A DNA stretch of 64,000 nucleotides from Portulaca oleracea (GCA_029582165.1 CM055887.1:15919190-15983189); one strand, 5' to 3'. Positions 10,661-22,734 are shown, counted from the first letter of the stretch. Notes: generated from the sequence alone by a model not told the origin. Made by a program: numbers and translations.

Positions 10661-12404
10661 TAGTTGTCCCCTAGCTAGCTGTGACATGAGAAACCAAAGC
10701 TTCAAGAGTTGTAGAGGTTGGAATGATTGGGTTCTGGGGAGCCCCCAGTACAAGCTCCAAGTGAGGTTTCGAAGCAAACATTAACTGCCAAATAGGGACA
10801 TTTTCTACCGTCTTTATCATTTGAGTGAGGAAAGGGTCCTTAGGAGGAGCAAGTACTTTAGTTCTTGAAGGATTAAGTGCGAGTGCAGGCACTACAAGCT
10901 CACTCCTAGGTTGATTGTTTCTTCCCGACCTACCTAGAAATGTAGCGTTAGGCGGGACTTCCTTCTCCTCATTGGACAAGAAATCATCATTATCCAAAGC
11001 TTCTTCATAAATATCCTCCTCATCACTAACCCATATGCCATTGATGCTGTCATTTCTTCGATAGGGAGTGTAGGTGCTCCCTTGTCTACAATACAGTGAG
11101 AAGGATAAAAAGTACCCTCTCCAACAAAGATAGCATGGTTCGGGAGAGGATTGCGTTTGGTATTGGGCTTTCAAGTTGCACTTGGCGAAGGTAGTTCATT
11201 AGAGCTAATCATCCCCTCGATGAGATTATTCAGTGTCCAAGATCGCTCGGTGTCCTGACCCCTCATGCGATGGTACTTGCAAAACATAACATCATTCCAC
11301 CCAGGGCCCTTTACAGCTGGCTCCAACATAGGCGTTAGCAGTTGAATTTTCTTCGTCTTCAGCAATCGGTCCAACGCTTCATCATAGGTCACCTCAAGAG
11401 GAATATAGGTCATACTTCAAAGGTAAGGGTCTCAGAGTGGGACCATGATTCACATTTTGAATGAAATTCGCTTCGGTCACGTTAGAAGGATTATTAATGG
11501 TCCTCTAGTTCATGCTAGAATTCTTCAACCCTTGGGAGGAGGCGTTTCTCTCTTTACGTGCCTAAAGCTTAGGACACAGCTTCTTTAGGTAATTGAAACT
11601 CTCTACTATATGTAAGTCCAGTTGTTGTGCAAGACTGGGCTTTAATCCCCGAACAAAAGTATCGAGATGAATCTCAGCGGGAATGATATTGGTAACTTGG
11701 GACAACATTGCATGCCACCTCTCGTAGTAAGCGAGCAAGGCTCGTCATCCCCTTAACGAATTGCCATGATGTCTGATAGGGTCACCTGGTCCTTCTGAAT
11801 TTTATTGTAATGTTCAATAAGGGCCTTTCGCAGGGCTGTCCGGTCTCCTTGTACTTCCAAAGGAAGGATACGTATCATACCGGTCAAGGGCCTCATCATT
11901 CAGCGACAATGGAAATAGTTGCTTATAGTGTTTAGTTTTTATGCCCCTGACCGACATCACTTTGTTGAATTCCAACACATGGTGAGTCGGGTTTTAAGAT
12001 GGACTAAAATTCTTCAGCGGTATGACCATCTTTCCAGAGACATTGGTATTAACTTCATCTAATGGTTCAGACTCAGTGAACTAATTGGCAGATGCCACAT
12101 GCAGGCATCTGACTTACTGCATTCTTGAATTCGTCAAGTTAAGCTTTCATTTCCTGGATGACAAGGTCATCTTGAAGCTTCGTTGTCGTTTCAATCTTGA
12201 CATAGGCAGCACCAAGCGTAGCTATTGGTGGTGGTAGCTTTGTTGTCGGGTAACTTGTCACATGGACGACCGCTTCCGACCATCCCTTAGTTTTCTTTTT
12301 CCTTTCTCCGCTGCAAAAAAACGATGATGAGCAACATTTTCAGGAATTCCTTCCTCTCCGTCATCGCCCAAGCCAACATGGACAATAATACGTTAGAGGG
12401 CTTC
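10661..12404 (-). pseudogene. Gag C-terminal two thirds of element C (degenerate)
   Basis: Two longer frames remain: 11413-11171 (TYIPLEVTYDEALDRLLKTK, then CKYHRMRGQDTERSW, a mutated form of the C..H..GH..E.C motif ending Tat gag) and 11174-10671 (ENVPIWQLMFASKPH). Between 12404 and 11420 the capsid region is readable only in pieces, for example AEIHLDTFVRGLKPSLAQQL near 11680. Element B inserted at 12404/26372, separating this from the gag start at 26616. Confidence 0.65.
12400..12404. repeat. Left target-site duplication of element B (GCTTC)
   Basis: GCTTC at 12400-12404 is repeated at 26372-26376 directly outside the right LTR. This 5-bp duplication is the signature of integrase-mediated insertion. 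Confidence 0.9.
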
Positions 12405-14135
12405 TGTAACGTGGTTTGTGAGACCTCAGTTTTTATTGTTCTTTCTCAAGGAGATGGTGGCCTTAGCTATGACTATTTGAGTCTAGGTAGGGTTAACGAT
12501 CATAAAGATGATGATAGGTTTAGGGTAAAAATAGCACAAACACACTAAGGTTCGGTAAAAAAGGGGAAACAATGGGTGTCCGGAGACTTCGGGATGCAAA
12601 CGGGGATGAGGAAATGGGTTTCGCAATAAGAGAGTAACAAGAAGGGAGAATCAAGTGGTAACTCCACCGAGCTTCCTCTTCCGAGGATAGTCCAGATTAA
12701 CTTCCCCAAGGTCCATCGACAGAACCCGAAGGGTTAATGAAACGGAATTACCTAATTAGTTTCTATTCACCTTCATGAATAGAATACTAACTATCCCAAT
12801 TCACACCTTCCGACACAAGTGTTGGATGTATTCGGGAGCTTTCGGACCCGAATACATCCTACTTGAGGGAAGGATAGGAGTGGGAAACTGATTCCTCAAC
12901 TAATTACTCACTAACATTGCTAACCCAAACCTAATCACCATTCACATCCTTAAAATCTCCCTAACCCATTATGGTTCTAGCCTCTAATCATCCTATCTAA
13001 CATGCTAACAACAATAATAAACTCATTCATGCTTAAAAAAATATTCAAATCAACAATAACAATCCACAAAAACCAAATAATCCAACTAACAAAAACAGGA
13101 ATTAATAAGTAAATAATGAACTAAAAAGAGAAGAGTTAAGAAATGCTCATTGATTTTGATGCCAAAGGAAATACTCCAGAATAATAAAGCTCCAACGCTC
13201 CAAAGATAAGAAATAATCTTCAAACTTCAAAGAGGAATCCAATAAATTCCAGTGCAAGAGCAATAATCTCAGTAAAAACTCCCTACTAATCACTCTAATT
13301 CAATGCTTAAAAATACTCAAAAGTATGATAAGTATGTGCTAAGATAGGATAATAGATCATCCACCGGATCCCCCCCAGCTAAAAGACCTAAATACAATAT
13401 ATAGAAACCAAGTTTGTTACTCAAAACTCGTCACTTTGCTAAACAGAGAAAACGCGTCTGAAGGGGACCGTCGGTACGGTCAATGAGACCGAGGCCACGG
13501 TCTTGAATAGCTCAGGCTATTTCACTTTTCTCTTCGCAGCATCGTGGGCACGGTGCCCCTGGACCGTGGGTACGGTCCAGCGACTAGGGCAGATGACTTT
13601 TTCGCTCCTTCGCACCGTCGTGGCTACGGTCTTGGGGGACCGTGGGTACGGTCTTGCTCGGCCAAAATCTTCCTTAGGCAGGTCATGAACCCATCGTGGC
13701 TACGGTCAACATGACCGTGGCCACGGTCTCGCTTGGCCAATAATTCCTTCTGGTCGTAGTGCCTGCTACGAAAATGGTTGCGGGGGCTACGTCTTGGAGT
13801 GTTCACTCACCCAAGGGATGCTTGGAGGGGTAGCGCCCGCTACCTAAGGTGTGCCAGGGGCTACGCTTCGATGATCTTCGGCAAGTCTACTCCCTTTTGA
13901 GATCTTTGACATGTCTGGCCTTTCCGTTTCCTTTGCCTTTGACTCGACAAGGCTCGGGGAATCTCGGGATTCCCAAATTAGGTGCGAAAATGGTCCTTTT
14001 TACCACGTTTTGAGTAAAAACTCTGAAATCTACAAAATTACCAAAAACGCATTAAAAGTTATTAAATTAAGCTACGAAACAAGTCAAAAGCCTAAGGATT
14101 TAGGCGGTATTTAGACACAAAATTGGGTCTAAACA
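12405..14135 (-). repeat. 3' LTR of element B
   Basis: 1,731 bp, in the same orientation as the 5' LTR at 24549-26371. It contains a six-doublet palindrome cluster at 13467-13864 and a sense TATATAT at 13403-13397. It lacks a duplicated A-rich block present in the 5' LTR (around 25190-25275). Confidence 0.92.
13467..13864. promoter_or_regulatory. Palindrome-doublet cluster in 3' LTR of B
   Basis: Four doublets of ACCGTGGCCACGGT start at 13467, 13541, 13617 and 13693. Two doublets of a second word, GTAGCGCCCGCTAC, start at 13756 and 13830. Within doublets the spacing is 21 or 22 bp. Doublet starts are 74, 76, 76, 63 and 74 bp apart. The second member of each GTAG doublet is degenerate. Confidence 0.65.
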
Positions 14136-14152
14136 CCCCCCACACTTAAACT
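14136..14152 (-). other. Polypurine tract of element B
   Basis: The sense strand reads AAGTGTGGGGGG directly against the 3' LTR start (TGTTTAGACCC). This is the expected primer for plus-strand DNA synthesis. Near-identical blocks occur at 15429-15453 and 16219-16234. Confidence 0.8.
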
Positions 14153-15428
14153 TTTGCTCGTCCCGAGCAAAACAAGACAAAAACTAACTAAGCTAACACT
14201 AACTCCTCTGTCGTAGGAGAGAAACGGGTGCATTTAGTGTATGCACCAAGCCCTTTGAATCCCCCGGCAGCCCGGGTGGACGAGATGGACTCGTGAGAGT
14301 TTGTAGCGGCTATACCCACAAAAGCCAAGAAAAAGGAGAGAGGGAAAGTGAAAACAAAACCGAAGAAAACAAAAGGAAAGAAAAGCAAAGGCTTTGATTC
14401 AAAAGATCTCGCAACTTAACTAAGAAAACGTTATAAGCCTCCAAAAGCAACCGTTATGAGCATCTCACAATCCCCTATCCCGAGCAAAAGTCAGTCTTTA
14501 AGATTTTCGATTTCCTACATTTAGTGTCAAGCGAAACCCCAAGTGCGTAAGTGCTAGTGGGTTCCAACTGAATCCAAAAGACTCCAAGAACTCATGCCCG
14601 AGCTCAAAAACAACGAAACGAACAAGGAAAGAGTTTCCATTCCTCGCATTTGGTCGCCCTTGGCTTGGTGAGGGCCGTAGATGATGCAAGGAAAGGCCCC
14701 ACACTTTATTAACGCTCAAACTTTTCTTTTCGGGGTTGGATAATCCCAACAAAATTGCTTTTTCTTTTTCTCTCTTTTTTTTTTCTTTTTATAGGTCAGT
14801 ATTAGCCTTACTTTCGGGAATTGGACGGCCCAAATATGGGGTTTACCCTCCCAACACGGTCTTTTCCATACACACCTCCGCCGAGAATTTGATATGGGAG
14901 GAGCTTAAGGGGTAATAGCGTCGTACCGCTAATACCGGGCCCGTGTAGGTTGGCTAAGTGTATTGTGGTTGATGTCATTTAGCGACACGCTCCACTTAAT
15001 CCGGTTATTAGCTTTTCTTTCTTTTTCTTTCTTTTCAACTTTGCATTTCCTAAAAAGGGAAACAAAACAAGCTCGGACACGAACCCCTAGAATCTCCAAA
15101 CTTCAACCAGAACGTGAAAGGAATCGGGGGTTTCACTAGACACTTGATGAAGGTCATCTAAAGAAGGTAAGTCATGACTAGTACTCGAGACAGGGTCGAA
15201 AACGCTCAGACCGGTTTCTTTTAAAGAAGTTTAAGAACGACTTCTCAATTTCGACCAGAAGATCCAAGAAACAAAGCAAAACAAAGCGAAAACAAAGCTG
15301 AAAGAAAAACTGTTAGGGTTTTCACTCCCTTTTCTCCCCTTTTCACACAAAATGTTTTTCAAATTTTAGGCAAAACCTAGAAAACAAAAAACAAAAATAC
15401 TAGGTGATCTACCCTTGAAACAGAACAT

Positions 15429-15453
15429 CCCCCCCCCCCCCACACTTAAAACG
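15429..15453 (-). other. Internal polypurine-like tract 1 of element B
   Basis: A run of 13 C followed by ACACTTAAAAC on the plus strand gives sense AAGTGTGGGGGGG, the same motif as the LTR-adjacent polypurine tract. The homologous position in F (50787-50800) instead carries the tract motif of F. Confidence 0.5.
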
Positions 15454-16218
15454 CCACAATGTCCTTATTGTGGGAAGATGTCACATGGAAAGGGTAAAGA
15501 ACCTACAAAAACAGACAAACACAAACATCTAGTAATTAAAAATGGTGGCGGCCCGAGCCTACATGGCTCCAACAACAATATATCCCAACACAAACACTCA
15601 AAGGGGTTCGCCACCCAAAAGAAAATCAAGCATGCGACGGATCATGATGAGAATTCACATAAGAAAGAGCAAGGGGGAAAGATATCACCTCAAACTCCTC
15701 ATAAGCGTTGAAACTTTGATTTGGGGTCGTCGTTCAAGTGAATCACAACGATATTAGAGCAAAAGACGACTTTTCATGCGAGAATGAAAACAAAAGCAAA
15801 AGAGAAACTAACTAGACTTTGAAAGAAAACTACAAAGGGGAAAACAAAACTATAAACAAAAATGTACATTGCCAATGACATACCTTATCCCCGAATCTCA
15901 CTCATTGAGGCGGGAAATAAGGGTGAAACTCAACCCAAACTAACCAAACAGACATGATTCATTTCATTTCATTGAAGACAACCGTTCATTACCTCCAAAA
16001 CAACCACGTCCTAAAATACAACCAAACAACAAACAAACTAAACTATCACCGGCCAAAACACGACCAACGACCAACTAAAAACAAAAAACAACCCAACTAT
16101 GACAGACCAACAACCAAAAGCAACCGACCTTGAGATCAACACCAAAACAAGCCAAAACCACCCGAGTGACCTACACGCCAAAACCACAAAGCCTTTGCAT
16201 CCAACCCCGATGAAGCAT

Positions 16219-16234
16219 CCCCCCACACTTATAC
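16219..16234 (-). other. Internal polypurine-like tract 2 of element B
   Basis: The plus strand reads CCCCCCACACTTATAC, 13 identical bases with the LTR-adjacent tract at 14136. It lies about 70 bp downstream, in sense, of the env-position ORF. Confidence 0.5.
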
Positions 16235-16304
16235 TTCACAAAATAAAGTAAGTAAAAACTAATGACAAAGGTCGGGTGGGGGCGGGAATGCTTACAAACA
16301 GTCC

Positions 16305-17639
16305 TCAAGCGGATCCTCCCGGAGGAGGACGGGGTTGCAGCTGTGATTGGATGCCAACAAGAATCTCTTGTTGGGCCTCGAGTATACCTTGCAAATCCTC
16401 GATAAGGCTTTGTTGATTTTGGATGAGTTCTCGCTGCACTTAAAATTCATCGTGAAGCTCTTGGAGTTGAACACTAATACGCTCCAGGGTGTCATCATTT
16501 GCATTGCTAGGCGCCGCTTCTTCTCCTTGCTCTCCTTCATCGTCCCCTTCCTCATCTTCTTCTGCTTGCTCATCACCTTCCTCTTCGGGCTCCCAAGGAC
16601 CACCCACCACATAGCGTCCCCCGAATTCTTGGCCACAAGACCAATTTCGTCGATCGGAGACATCTAAGCGCTCTTTAGCATGATCGTCAGCCAAATGAAC
16701 CACGACGCTATGAGTGTTTTTTCTCCAAGAATTCCATCTTCCGTAAGCGAACACCGTCGATAGGATCAGGGAAGTACCGTGGGGTCCACTTTCCTAGATA
16801 AGACTCAAACCCTTGCTTCCTTAGAAAATGGCAGATGATGTGACCCATGCCAAGGGTCATGTTCCGGGTTTCGAGGCTTATTTCCCGAAGACAGTGGAGG
16901 ATGCATGAGCCAGTGTTGACCCGGCGACCATTGATGGCGTTGTAGAGGATGAAGAGGTCGTCTTTGCGGATGCTTGAACGCCCGGTGTCGCGGCCGAAGA
17001 CGGAGTTTGAGATGATGCGGTGAAAGATGCGGACGCTCAGATTACAAAAGTCTCTGGCTTTAGAATTGCTCGGGCAATAAACTTGTAATTTTTGGGTTCG
17101 AAACTTTGGATATCGTCTCCTCCAATAGGTGAGGACTCGCATGGCTTCTTGCTCATCAAATTTGACACACTCCCCGTAGAAGATACCATCCTCAGGAACG
17201 CCCAAAGCACTGCAAAGGTCCTGGAACGTACACTCAACCTCCTTCTTGGCCACAATGTATGAGAAGGTGGCGTTGGACGTGCCGTCTTCCGTTACCACAA
17301 AAGAACTCAGAAACTCAAGCATCGGTTGCTCGATAATGGGCTCGTTGATTGTGGCGAAAACTTCCCAGTCCATAACTTTGATGAAAAAGTCCATGCTCGG
17401 TTTACAGTAGACATCCCGAGCCGTCTCTTCGTGGTATAAGTCCGGAGCATAGATTTTTCATTTTTTCAGCTTGTCGTACATCGCCTTATGCATTTCGTCC
17501 CGGAAGCTGACTTTTACTTTCGGGTCACATTGTATTACGGAGGCGGGTTACCCTTGTAGCGATTCTTGCCAGGTTCAACAGAAATAGATGGGGCAGGGGT
17601 CTGTTCCGGCTCAGATCGGGCACGTTTTGCTCGTCCCAT
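16305..17639 (-). pseudogene. Env-position third ORF of element B (Athila ORF-1 type)
   Basis: This lies between integrase and the 3' LTR, where Athila elements carry an env-like ORF. The start is an ATG at 17639 (MGRAKRARSEPEQTPAP). The largest open piece is 17394-16708 (228 aa) with MDWEVFATINEPIIEQPMLE and VECTFQDLCSALGVPED, which I associate with the Arabidopsis retrotransposon ORF-1 (ATHILA) family from memory. The C-terminus (16754-16440) is acidic (EPEEEGDEQAEEDEEGDD) and ends in a Gln-rich coiled-coil-like tail to a TGA at 16305. Breaks: a frameshift near 17535, a TGA near 17460, a frameshift near 16735 and a TAA at 16441-16439. I see no convincing signal peptide or membrane helix, so the role is unknown and a true envelope function is not supported. 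Confidence 0.65.
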
Positions 17640-18200
17640 TGAAGTAACTGAAAGCAAAATAACCACAACAACGAAGCACAACAAAGACACTAACCCAAAA
17701 TACCGAGAAACCACAAAGTCCCGACGCACAACAAAATCTCAACCAAGAATCTCACCAATGACCCTCCAATCTCCCAGCTAACAATCAAATTGGCATTCCC
17801 AAACTCATCCAAAAGCATTCACCCAAGACCCACAAAATCGCATAAATAAAAGACCCAAATATGCAAGAAAAACGTGATTTGATGCACCAACAAACAAGGA
17901 ATACCTGGATTGAAGTCTTTGAAGAGATGCTTTGCCAAAATCGAGCCCCAACAAGAACAAGAGCCCAGAAATTGATCCTTAAGAACCCCGAAAATGGTGG
18001 AGAAGAGGAACGTAGCGCAGCTAGGGCAAAAAACGAGGGGGGGAATGGAGAGAAAGGAAAGATTTTGTGATGGAGTTGTCAAATTGGGCAAGGGATTTAG
18101 GGTTTTAGGATGGAAGAGAGATTTTCGAGTGAGAGGGAAGTGGTGGGAATGAAAAAAAAATGAGGAAGAAAGCAATTGAGCTCCGATAATATGCGCAGGA
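17640..18200 (-). promoter_or_regulatory. Leader with possible intron upstream of the third ORF
   Basis: In sense this runs from a TATA-like CATATTATC (18193-18185) through a pyrimidine-rich leader to ATCCAG|GTATTC at 17904, a good donor, and TTTGCTTTCAG at 17648, a good acceptor, nine bases before the ATG at 17639. The putative 257-nt intron is T-rich, like plant introns. The overlapping minus-strand frame 18241-17819 is leader sequence and shows no protein similarity. Confidence 0.45.
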
Positions 18201-18209
18201 ATTCGATTC

Positions 18210-18474
18210 ACCGTGGCCACGGTCAGCTGGACCGTGGGCACGGTCTAACTCGGGGAGAAAAAAGGCGGAAAAAAAAAACTGTCTTGAGAACGTGGGCACA
18301 GTAACATCTACCGTGGCTATGGTAAAGCTCGAAAAGAATTTTTTACAAAACAATGCTGCGTTGATACCGTGGGTGCGGTGAAATCAACCGTGGCCACGGT
18401 GGAGCTCGGGAAGAATCTAGCCAAAAATCGCATAACTGGACCGTGGCCACGGTGCGAGCCACCGTGAGTACGGT
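18210..18474. promoter_or_regulatory. Internal palindrome-doublet cluster of B
   Basis: Four doublets of ACCGTGGCCACGGT lie at 18210/18231, 18289/18310, 18366/18387 and 18440/18461, every pair exactly 21 bp apart. Doublets recur at 79, 77 and 74 bp. The word and design match the clusters in the LTRs of B, but the location is between integrase and the third ORF. Confidence 0.65.
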
Positions 18475-18963
18475 CCTCTTCGGTCACTCCCGTGCACCTA
18501 CAAGGCTCAAAACCTTGGAAAAAATTGTTAAGTCCTAAAATCTACCCTCTTATTATCCACTCTCTTTTCTTTCTCGCTAAATCATCATTCAAAGACACTT
18601 TCCCAACACTCAAAAACCACTTTGAATCACGTCCTTCATAGAACTCCTTTTCACTCTCGATTTTTTTTCAACTTTTTCATTTTTTCACTCTTTTCTTTCT
18701 TTCTTTTTCAAATTTTAACAAAAACAAAGAAAATGAAAAAGCTAAACACGAGAAATAAAAAAAAAAGTAGAAAATGAAAGAAAACACTAAAAGAAGGGGA
18801 AGTAGTTCATACCTCTCCCGGGTGCTTGTTTTAGGTCCTAGCTTGACCTACCCCGATGCTTTCAACCTTCGAAGTTTGCGAGGTACACCACGACTGTCCC
18901 CGCGTATTCCTCGCCCATGAAGTATGGTTTAAGCTTTGATGAGTTCACCTTGAAATAATCTCC
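18475..18963. other. Pol-to-third-ORF spacer of B
   Basis: Low-complexity A/T-rich and homopurine/homopyrimidine sequence between the integrase stop and the palindrome cluster. No gene was seen. Confidence 0.6.
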
Positions 18964-19578
18964 TTATTCGTTTTTCAATTCAACCACCCCGGCGGGAAGA
19001 ACTCTAACAATTTCAAATGGCCCGGACCATCTTGATCTCAATTTCCCGGAGAATAACTTCAGCCTTGAGTTGAAGATGAGGACCCTATCGCCAACCACAA
19101 ACTCACGACAGTTCAACCTCTTATCATGCCAAGCTTTCGTTCTTTCCTTGTAGATCTTGTTATTTTCATAAGCATGACGCCTCAGCTCCTCGAGTTCTTC
19201 TAATTGAAATAAACGACTAGCTCCGGCCGCCTTGAGATCGAAATTCAACTTCTTAATTGCCCACATCGTTTTATGCTCAAGTTCTATGGGAAAGTGACAT
19301 GCTTTCCCACAGACAAGATGATACGGAGTAGTACCGATCGGTGTCTTGTAGGCAATGCGATATGCCCACAAGACTTCATCCAATCTCTCTGCCCAATCTT
19401 TCCATGAAGAGCTGACCGTCTTTTCCAAGATCTCTTTGATAGCACGGTTTGAGATTTCTACTTGCCCTTGTGTTTGTGGATGATAAGGGAGTACCTTCTT
19501 ATGATTGATGTCATACTTTGCCAAGAGGGACTCAAACTTCTTCTCGATGAAGTGGGATCCGTTGTCGCTAATGATAAC
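18964..19578 (-). CDS. Integrase C-terminal part of element B
   Basis: The open frame continues the 600-codon frame upstream after one TGA (19581-19579). It holds the rest of the integrase core, with [15 protein letters not shown] carrying the catalytic Glu, then [36 protein letters not shown] and the C-terminal DNA-binding part ([20 protein letters not shown]). The family normally reads through as one polyprotein, so this piece is inactive unless the stop is suppressed. The end at 18964 is a normal stop after GVVELKNE. Confidence 0.85.
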   Translation of the reverse strand, partial: VIISDNGSHFIEKKFESLLAKYDINHKKVLPYHPQTQGQVEISNRAIKEILEKTVSSSWKDWAERLDEVLWAYRIAYKTPIGTTPYHLVCGKACHFPIELEHKTMWAIKKLNFDLKAAGASRLFQLEELEELRRHAYENNKIYKERTKAWHDKRLNCREFVVGDRVLIFNSRLKLFSGKLRSRWSGPFEIVRVLPAGVVELKNE

Positions 19579-21381
19579 TCATGGAATTCCAAATCTTGGG
19601 AATAAAATCTTTTTCAAGAATCTTGACACGGACTTGCCATCGCACTTCATGCATAGGATAGCTTCGACCCATTTGGAAACATAATCCACTGCCACTTGGA
19701 TGTATTGAAAACCTCGTGATGATGGGAAAGGACCCATGAAATCTAACCCCAATACATCGAAAACCTCTACCTCTATGATGAAATTCAACGGTGCTTCATT
19801 CTTCCGGGAGATATTTCCAGACCTTTGGCATTTATCGCATTGCTTGACATGAAGATGGGCATGACGAAAGAGTGTCGGCCACCAATAGCCGACTTGTAAG
19901 ACTCTCGCCGCCGTCTTTTGGGATCCACCGTGACCTCCAACTGGGAACTCATGGCAATGTGTCAAAACGGATTTCACCTCGTTCTCGGGTAGACATCTTC
20001 TGTAGATCCCATCGTTACATAACCGAAATAGGAATGGATCGTCCCAAAAGAAATATTTGACATCATGAAAGAACTTCTTTTTATGAGGGTTCAGATTTGG
20101 AGGAATCACCTCGCTAGACAAGTAGTTTATGATGTCGGCATACCACGGGCTAGAATGCTTGATGACCATGAGTCGCTCATCCGGGAAAGAATCCGCGATC
20201 GGTTGGGTATCCTCCAAGTCAACAAGGATTCTCGATAGGTGATCGGCTACTACATTCTTCGTGCCAGCCTTGTCACGGATTTCCAAATCAAACTCTTGCA
20301 TAAGCAAGACCCACCGGATGAGTCTCGGCTTTGTTTCTTTCTTCCCCATCAAATATTTAATCGCGGCATGATCAGTGTAAACTATCACCTTGGAGAACAT
20401 GAGGTATTGTCGGAATTTGTTGAGCGCAAAAATGATTGCCAAAAGCTCCTTCTCCGTGGTCGTGTAGTTCCTTTGCGCACTATCAAGCGCATGGCTTGCA
20501 TAGTAAATGACTCTTAGTTTCTTCTCTATTGTTTGAGCCAAACACGCTCCTACGGCGAAGTCGCTCGCATCGGCCATGATCTCAAAGGGTAGTGCCCAAT
20601 CCGGAGGTTGAACTACCGGGGCGGAAATCAAAGCCTGCTTCAACCTATAAAATGATTCAAGGCACTCATCAGTAAAAGAGAAACGGGCATCTTTGCACAA
20701 GAGATCAGTTAGAGGTCGAGCAATTTTGGAAAAATCCTTGACGAACCAGCGATAAAAGCCGGCATGGCCAAGGAAGCTACGCACCCCCTTAACAGAAACT
20801 GGGGGTGGTAGGCGCTCTATAACCTCAAGTTTAGCCTTTTCCACTTCAATGCCATTAGAAGAAATCAAATGACCCAACACAATACCTTCTTCCACCATGA
20901 AGTGGCATTTCTCCCAATTCAAAACTAAGTCAACTTCCTCACAACGGGTTAGAACTTTCTCCAAATTCAGCAAACAATCATCAAAGGTATTACCATAGAC
21001 AGAAAAATCATCCATAAAGACTTCCATGCATTTTCCAATGAAATCACTAAAGATAGCCATCATGCAACGTAGAAATGTCCCCGGTGCATTACATAACCCA
21101 AAAGGCATGCGACGATAGGAAAAAGTTTCGTATGGGCAAGTGAAAGTAGTTTTCTCCTGATGTGAGGGGTGGATTAGAATTTGAAAGAACCCCGAGTACC
21201 CATCCAAAAAGCAAAAATATGAATGACCCGCCAACCGTTCTGACATCTTGTCAATAAAGGGAAGGGGGAAATGGTCCTTCTTTGTTACTTTGTTTAGTTG
21301 GCGGTAATCAATACACATCCGCCAACCGGTGACGGTCCGGGTACTAACTAGTTCTTTCTTGTCATTTTCAATCACAGTCAT
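19579..21381 (-). CDS. RT, RNase H and integrase N-terminal part of element B
   Basis: 600 codons, the longest open pol frame of the element. RT (about residues 15-200): [20 protein letters not shown], then the catalytic FMDDFSVYG. RNase H (about 265-385): [42 protein letters not shown] and ADHLSRI. Integrase (about 470-600): zinc-binding H..H and CDKCQRSG, then the first catalytic Asp in [15 protein letters not shown]. It ends at a TGA just before the second catalytic Asp. Upstream, in sense, a TAG near 21404 and a frameshift near 21478 separate it from protease. Confidence 0.92.
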   Translation of the reverse strand: MTVIENDKKELVSTRTVTGWRMCIDYRQLNKVTKKDHFPLPFIDKMSERLAGHSYFCFLDGYSGFFQILIHPSHQEKTTFTCPYETFSYRRMPFGLCNAPGTFLRCMMAIFSDFIGKCMEVFMDDFSVYGNTFDDCLLNLEKVLTRCEEVDLVLNWEKCHFMVEEGIVLGHLISSNGIEVEKAKLEVIERLPPPVSVKGVRSFLGHAGFYRWFVKDFSKIARPLTDLLCKDARFSFTDECLESFYRLKQALISAPVVQPPDWALPFEIMADASDFAVGACLAQTIEKKLRVIYYASHALDSAQRNYTTTEKELLAIIFALNKFRQYLMFSKVIVYTDHAAIKYLMGKKETKPRLIRWVLLMQEFDLEIRDKAGTKNVVADHLSRILVDLEDTQPIADSFPDERLMVIKHSSPWYADIINYLSSEVIPPNLNPHKKKFFHDVKYFFWDDPFLFRLCNDGIYRRCLPENEVKSVLTHCHEFPVGGHGGSQKTAARVLQVGYWWPTLFRHAHLHVKQCDKCQRSGNISRKNEAPLNFIIEVEVFDVLGLDFMGPFPSSRGFQYIQVAVDYVSKWVEAILCMKCDGKSVSRFLKKILFPRFGIP

Positions 21382-22230
21382 TCCACCTTTCTTGGGTACA
21401 CACTAAACCGGGCTTACCCATTCGCTATTTGCGATGGGGAAGATGATCTCAGCAGCTAGCAACTTTACTACTTCCTTTTTTAACCACCTCTTGTATATTG
21501 GGATTTAATCGACGCTGGGGTTGTCTAATAGGCTTTGCATCTTCTAGTAAGTCAATCGAATGCATGCATATAGAAGGGGACAAACCTTTCAAATCCTCTA
21601 TCTTATAACCTAGTGCACCCCTATGTTTTCTAAGCAACTCAAACAATTTGGATAATTCAAAACCATTCAATTTCGCATTCATAATGACTGGGCAAGATTT
21701 CTCATTATCCAAGAAATCATATTTGAGGGAAGGGGGCAAAGGTTTAAGCTCTAAAGGAATAGAAGCTTGAATTTGAGAGGAAGACATACCTTTGTAGATC
21801 GCATCTTTAATTTCCATGCATTCCATATAAGGCTCGTCAATAATAATCTCCTCATGCATAGGTGATGAGTCAAGAAGGTTGGTGAAGAAAGTAATATCAG
21901 TGCCATCGGTCTCAAATTGGAAAGATTCCAATAAGCAAGCCCCCAAGGGATCGTCACATATAGACTCAAGTAGATGGGAGTCCTCAATATACTCATCAAC
22001 AAGAAACTCCATCATATCAATAACATAGCATGAGTCTCCATACGAAGGACCTTTCAATGACCCCTCAAGTTGAAAAATGATGCTTTCGTTACCAACATTT
22101 AACGACATGCTTCCATTCTTGACATCAATTATTGCTCTCGCCGTCGCAAGGAACGGCCTTCCCAAAATGATATGTTGTCTTCCTCTATCTCCAAAATCAC
22201 GAAATCACACGGAATCAAAAACCGCCCTAC
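21382..22230 (-). pseudogene. Protease-to-RT region of element B
   Basis: The frame 22165-21449 holds the protease C-terminus (MGRPFLATARAIIDVKNGSM) and the acidic linker, then LGYKIEDLKGLSPSICMHSI and RRLNPNIQEVVKK, the usual approach to RT. A frameshift near 21478 and a TAG near 21404 break the link to RT. A further frame break near 22200 separates it from the protease active site. Confidence 0.8.
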
Positions 22231-22734
22231 TTAGACCGGGATATCCTCCAATATTCCCAAAGGTGTTCGCACAGAACGGTCGGCCAATTGGAGGTTAATT
22301 GTTGTAGGAGCTAGATCGTCGAGATTCAACTTCTTGCAAATCGAATAAGGCATGACGCTTACAATTGCTCCTAGATCGCAAAGGGCACGACCAATCCGCA
22401 TATCACCAATGGTGCATGGAATAGAAAAACTTCCGGGGTCGGCTAACTTCTCCGGTGATTTTTTATCAATAATGGCACTACAATCCCCTGTCAAATGGAT
22501 TGTAGATTCTTCTTGAATCCTCCTTTTGCTCGTGAGAAGCTCCTTCAAATGCTTCTTGAAAGATAGGACCTCGGAAATAGCATCAAGAAACGGAATGTTT
22601 ACTTGGACCTTTTTGAGCATCCCAATGAACTTTGAAAACTTCGCATCGGACTTGGGCTTTGCTAACTGCTCGGGAAAAGGGACCGGCGGTAGCTTTGGTT
22701 TCTCAATGGTTTGGACCGGCTCTTCTTCCACCAT
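22231..22734 (-). CDS. Aspartic protease region of element B
   Basis: The retroelement protease processes Gag-Pol. The active-site loop reads RALCDLGAIVSVMPYSICKK, with Asp in the DLG form usual in Athila-type elements. The N-terminal half (LPPVPFPEQLAKPKSDAKFS) is the conserved proline-rich approach. The frame ends at a stop after GILEDIPV, and the next piece resumes with MGRPFLA in another frame. Confidence 0.8.
   Translation of the reverse strand: MVEEEPVQTIEKPKLPPVPFPEQLAKPKSDAKFSKFIGMLKKVQVNIPFLDAISEVLSFKKHLKELLTSKRRIQEESTIHLTGDCSAIIDKKSPEKLADPGSFSIPCTIGDMRIGRALCDLGAIVSVMPYSICKKLNLDDLAPTTINLQLADRSVRTPLGILEDIPV

Larger units (their letters stand above)
14153..16304 (-). other. 3' non-coding region of element B
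   Basis: No credible gene. It is homologous over about 1.6 kb to 49515-51110 of element F. Shared landmarks include GCAGCCCGGGTGGACGAG (14269) against GTAGCCCGGGTGGACGAG (49641), GGGCCCGTGTAGGTTGGC (14937 and 50284) and GCTCGGACAC (15071 and 50410). Two internal polypurine-like blocks lie at 15429-15453 and 16219-16234. Conservation between otherwise different elements suggests a cis-acting function. Confidence 0.7.

Noticed and set aside
13467..13864. CRISPR-like array of repeats
   Set aside because: The palindromic repeats recur regularly, but spacers within doublets are only 5-8 bp, the sequence is plant LTR DNA, and there are no cas genes.
15415..15757. Two overlapping plus-strand frames of 98 and 71 codons
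   Set aside because: They lie antisense in the shared 3' non-coding region, begin in a C run, and have no counterpart frame in the homologous region of F.
16305..17639. A true viral envelope glycoprotein
   Set aside because: No signal peptide, transmembrane helix or cysteine pattern is visible. Only the position matches.
17819..18241. 140-codon minus-strand frame before the third ORF of B
   Set aside because: It overlaps the palindrome cluster and pyrimidine-rich leader, shows no protein similarity and reads across the proposed splice donor.
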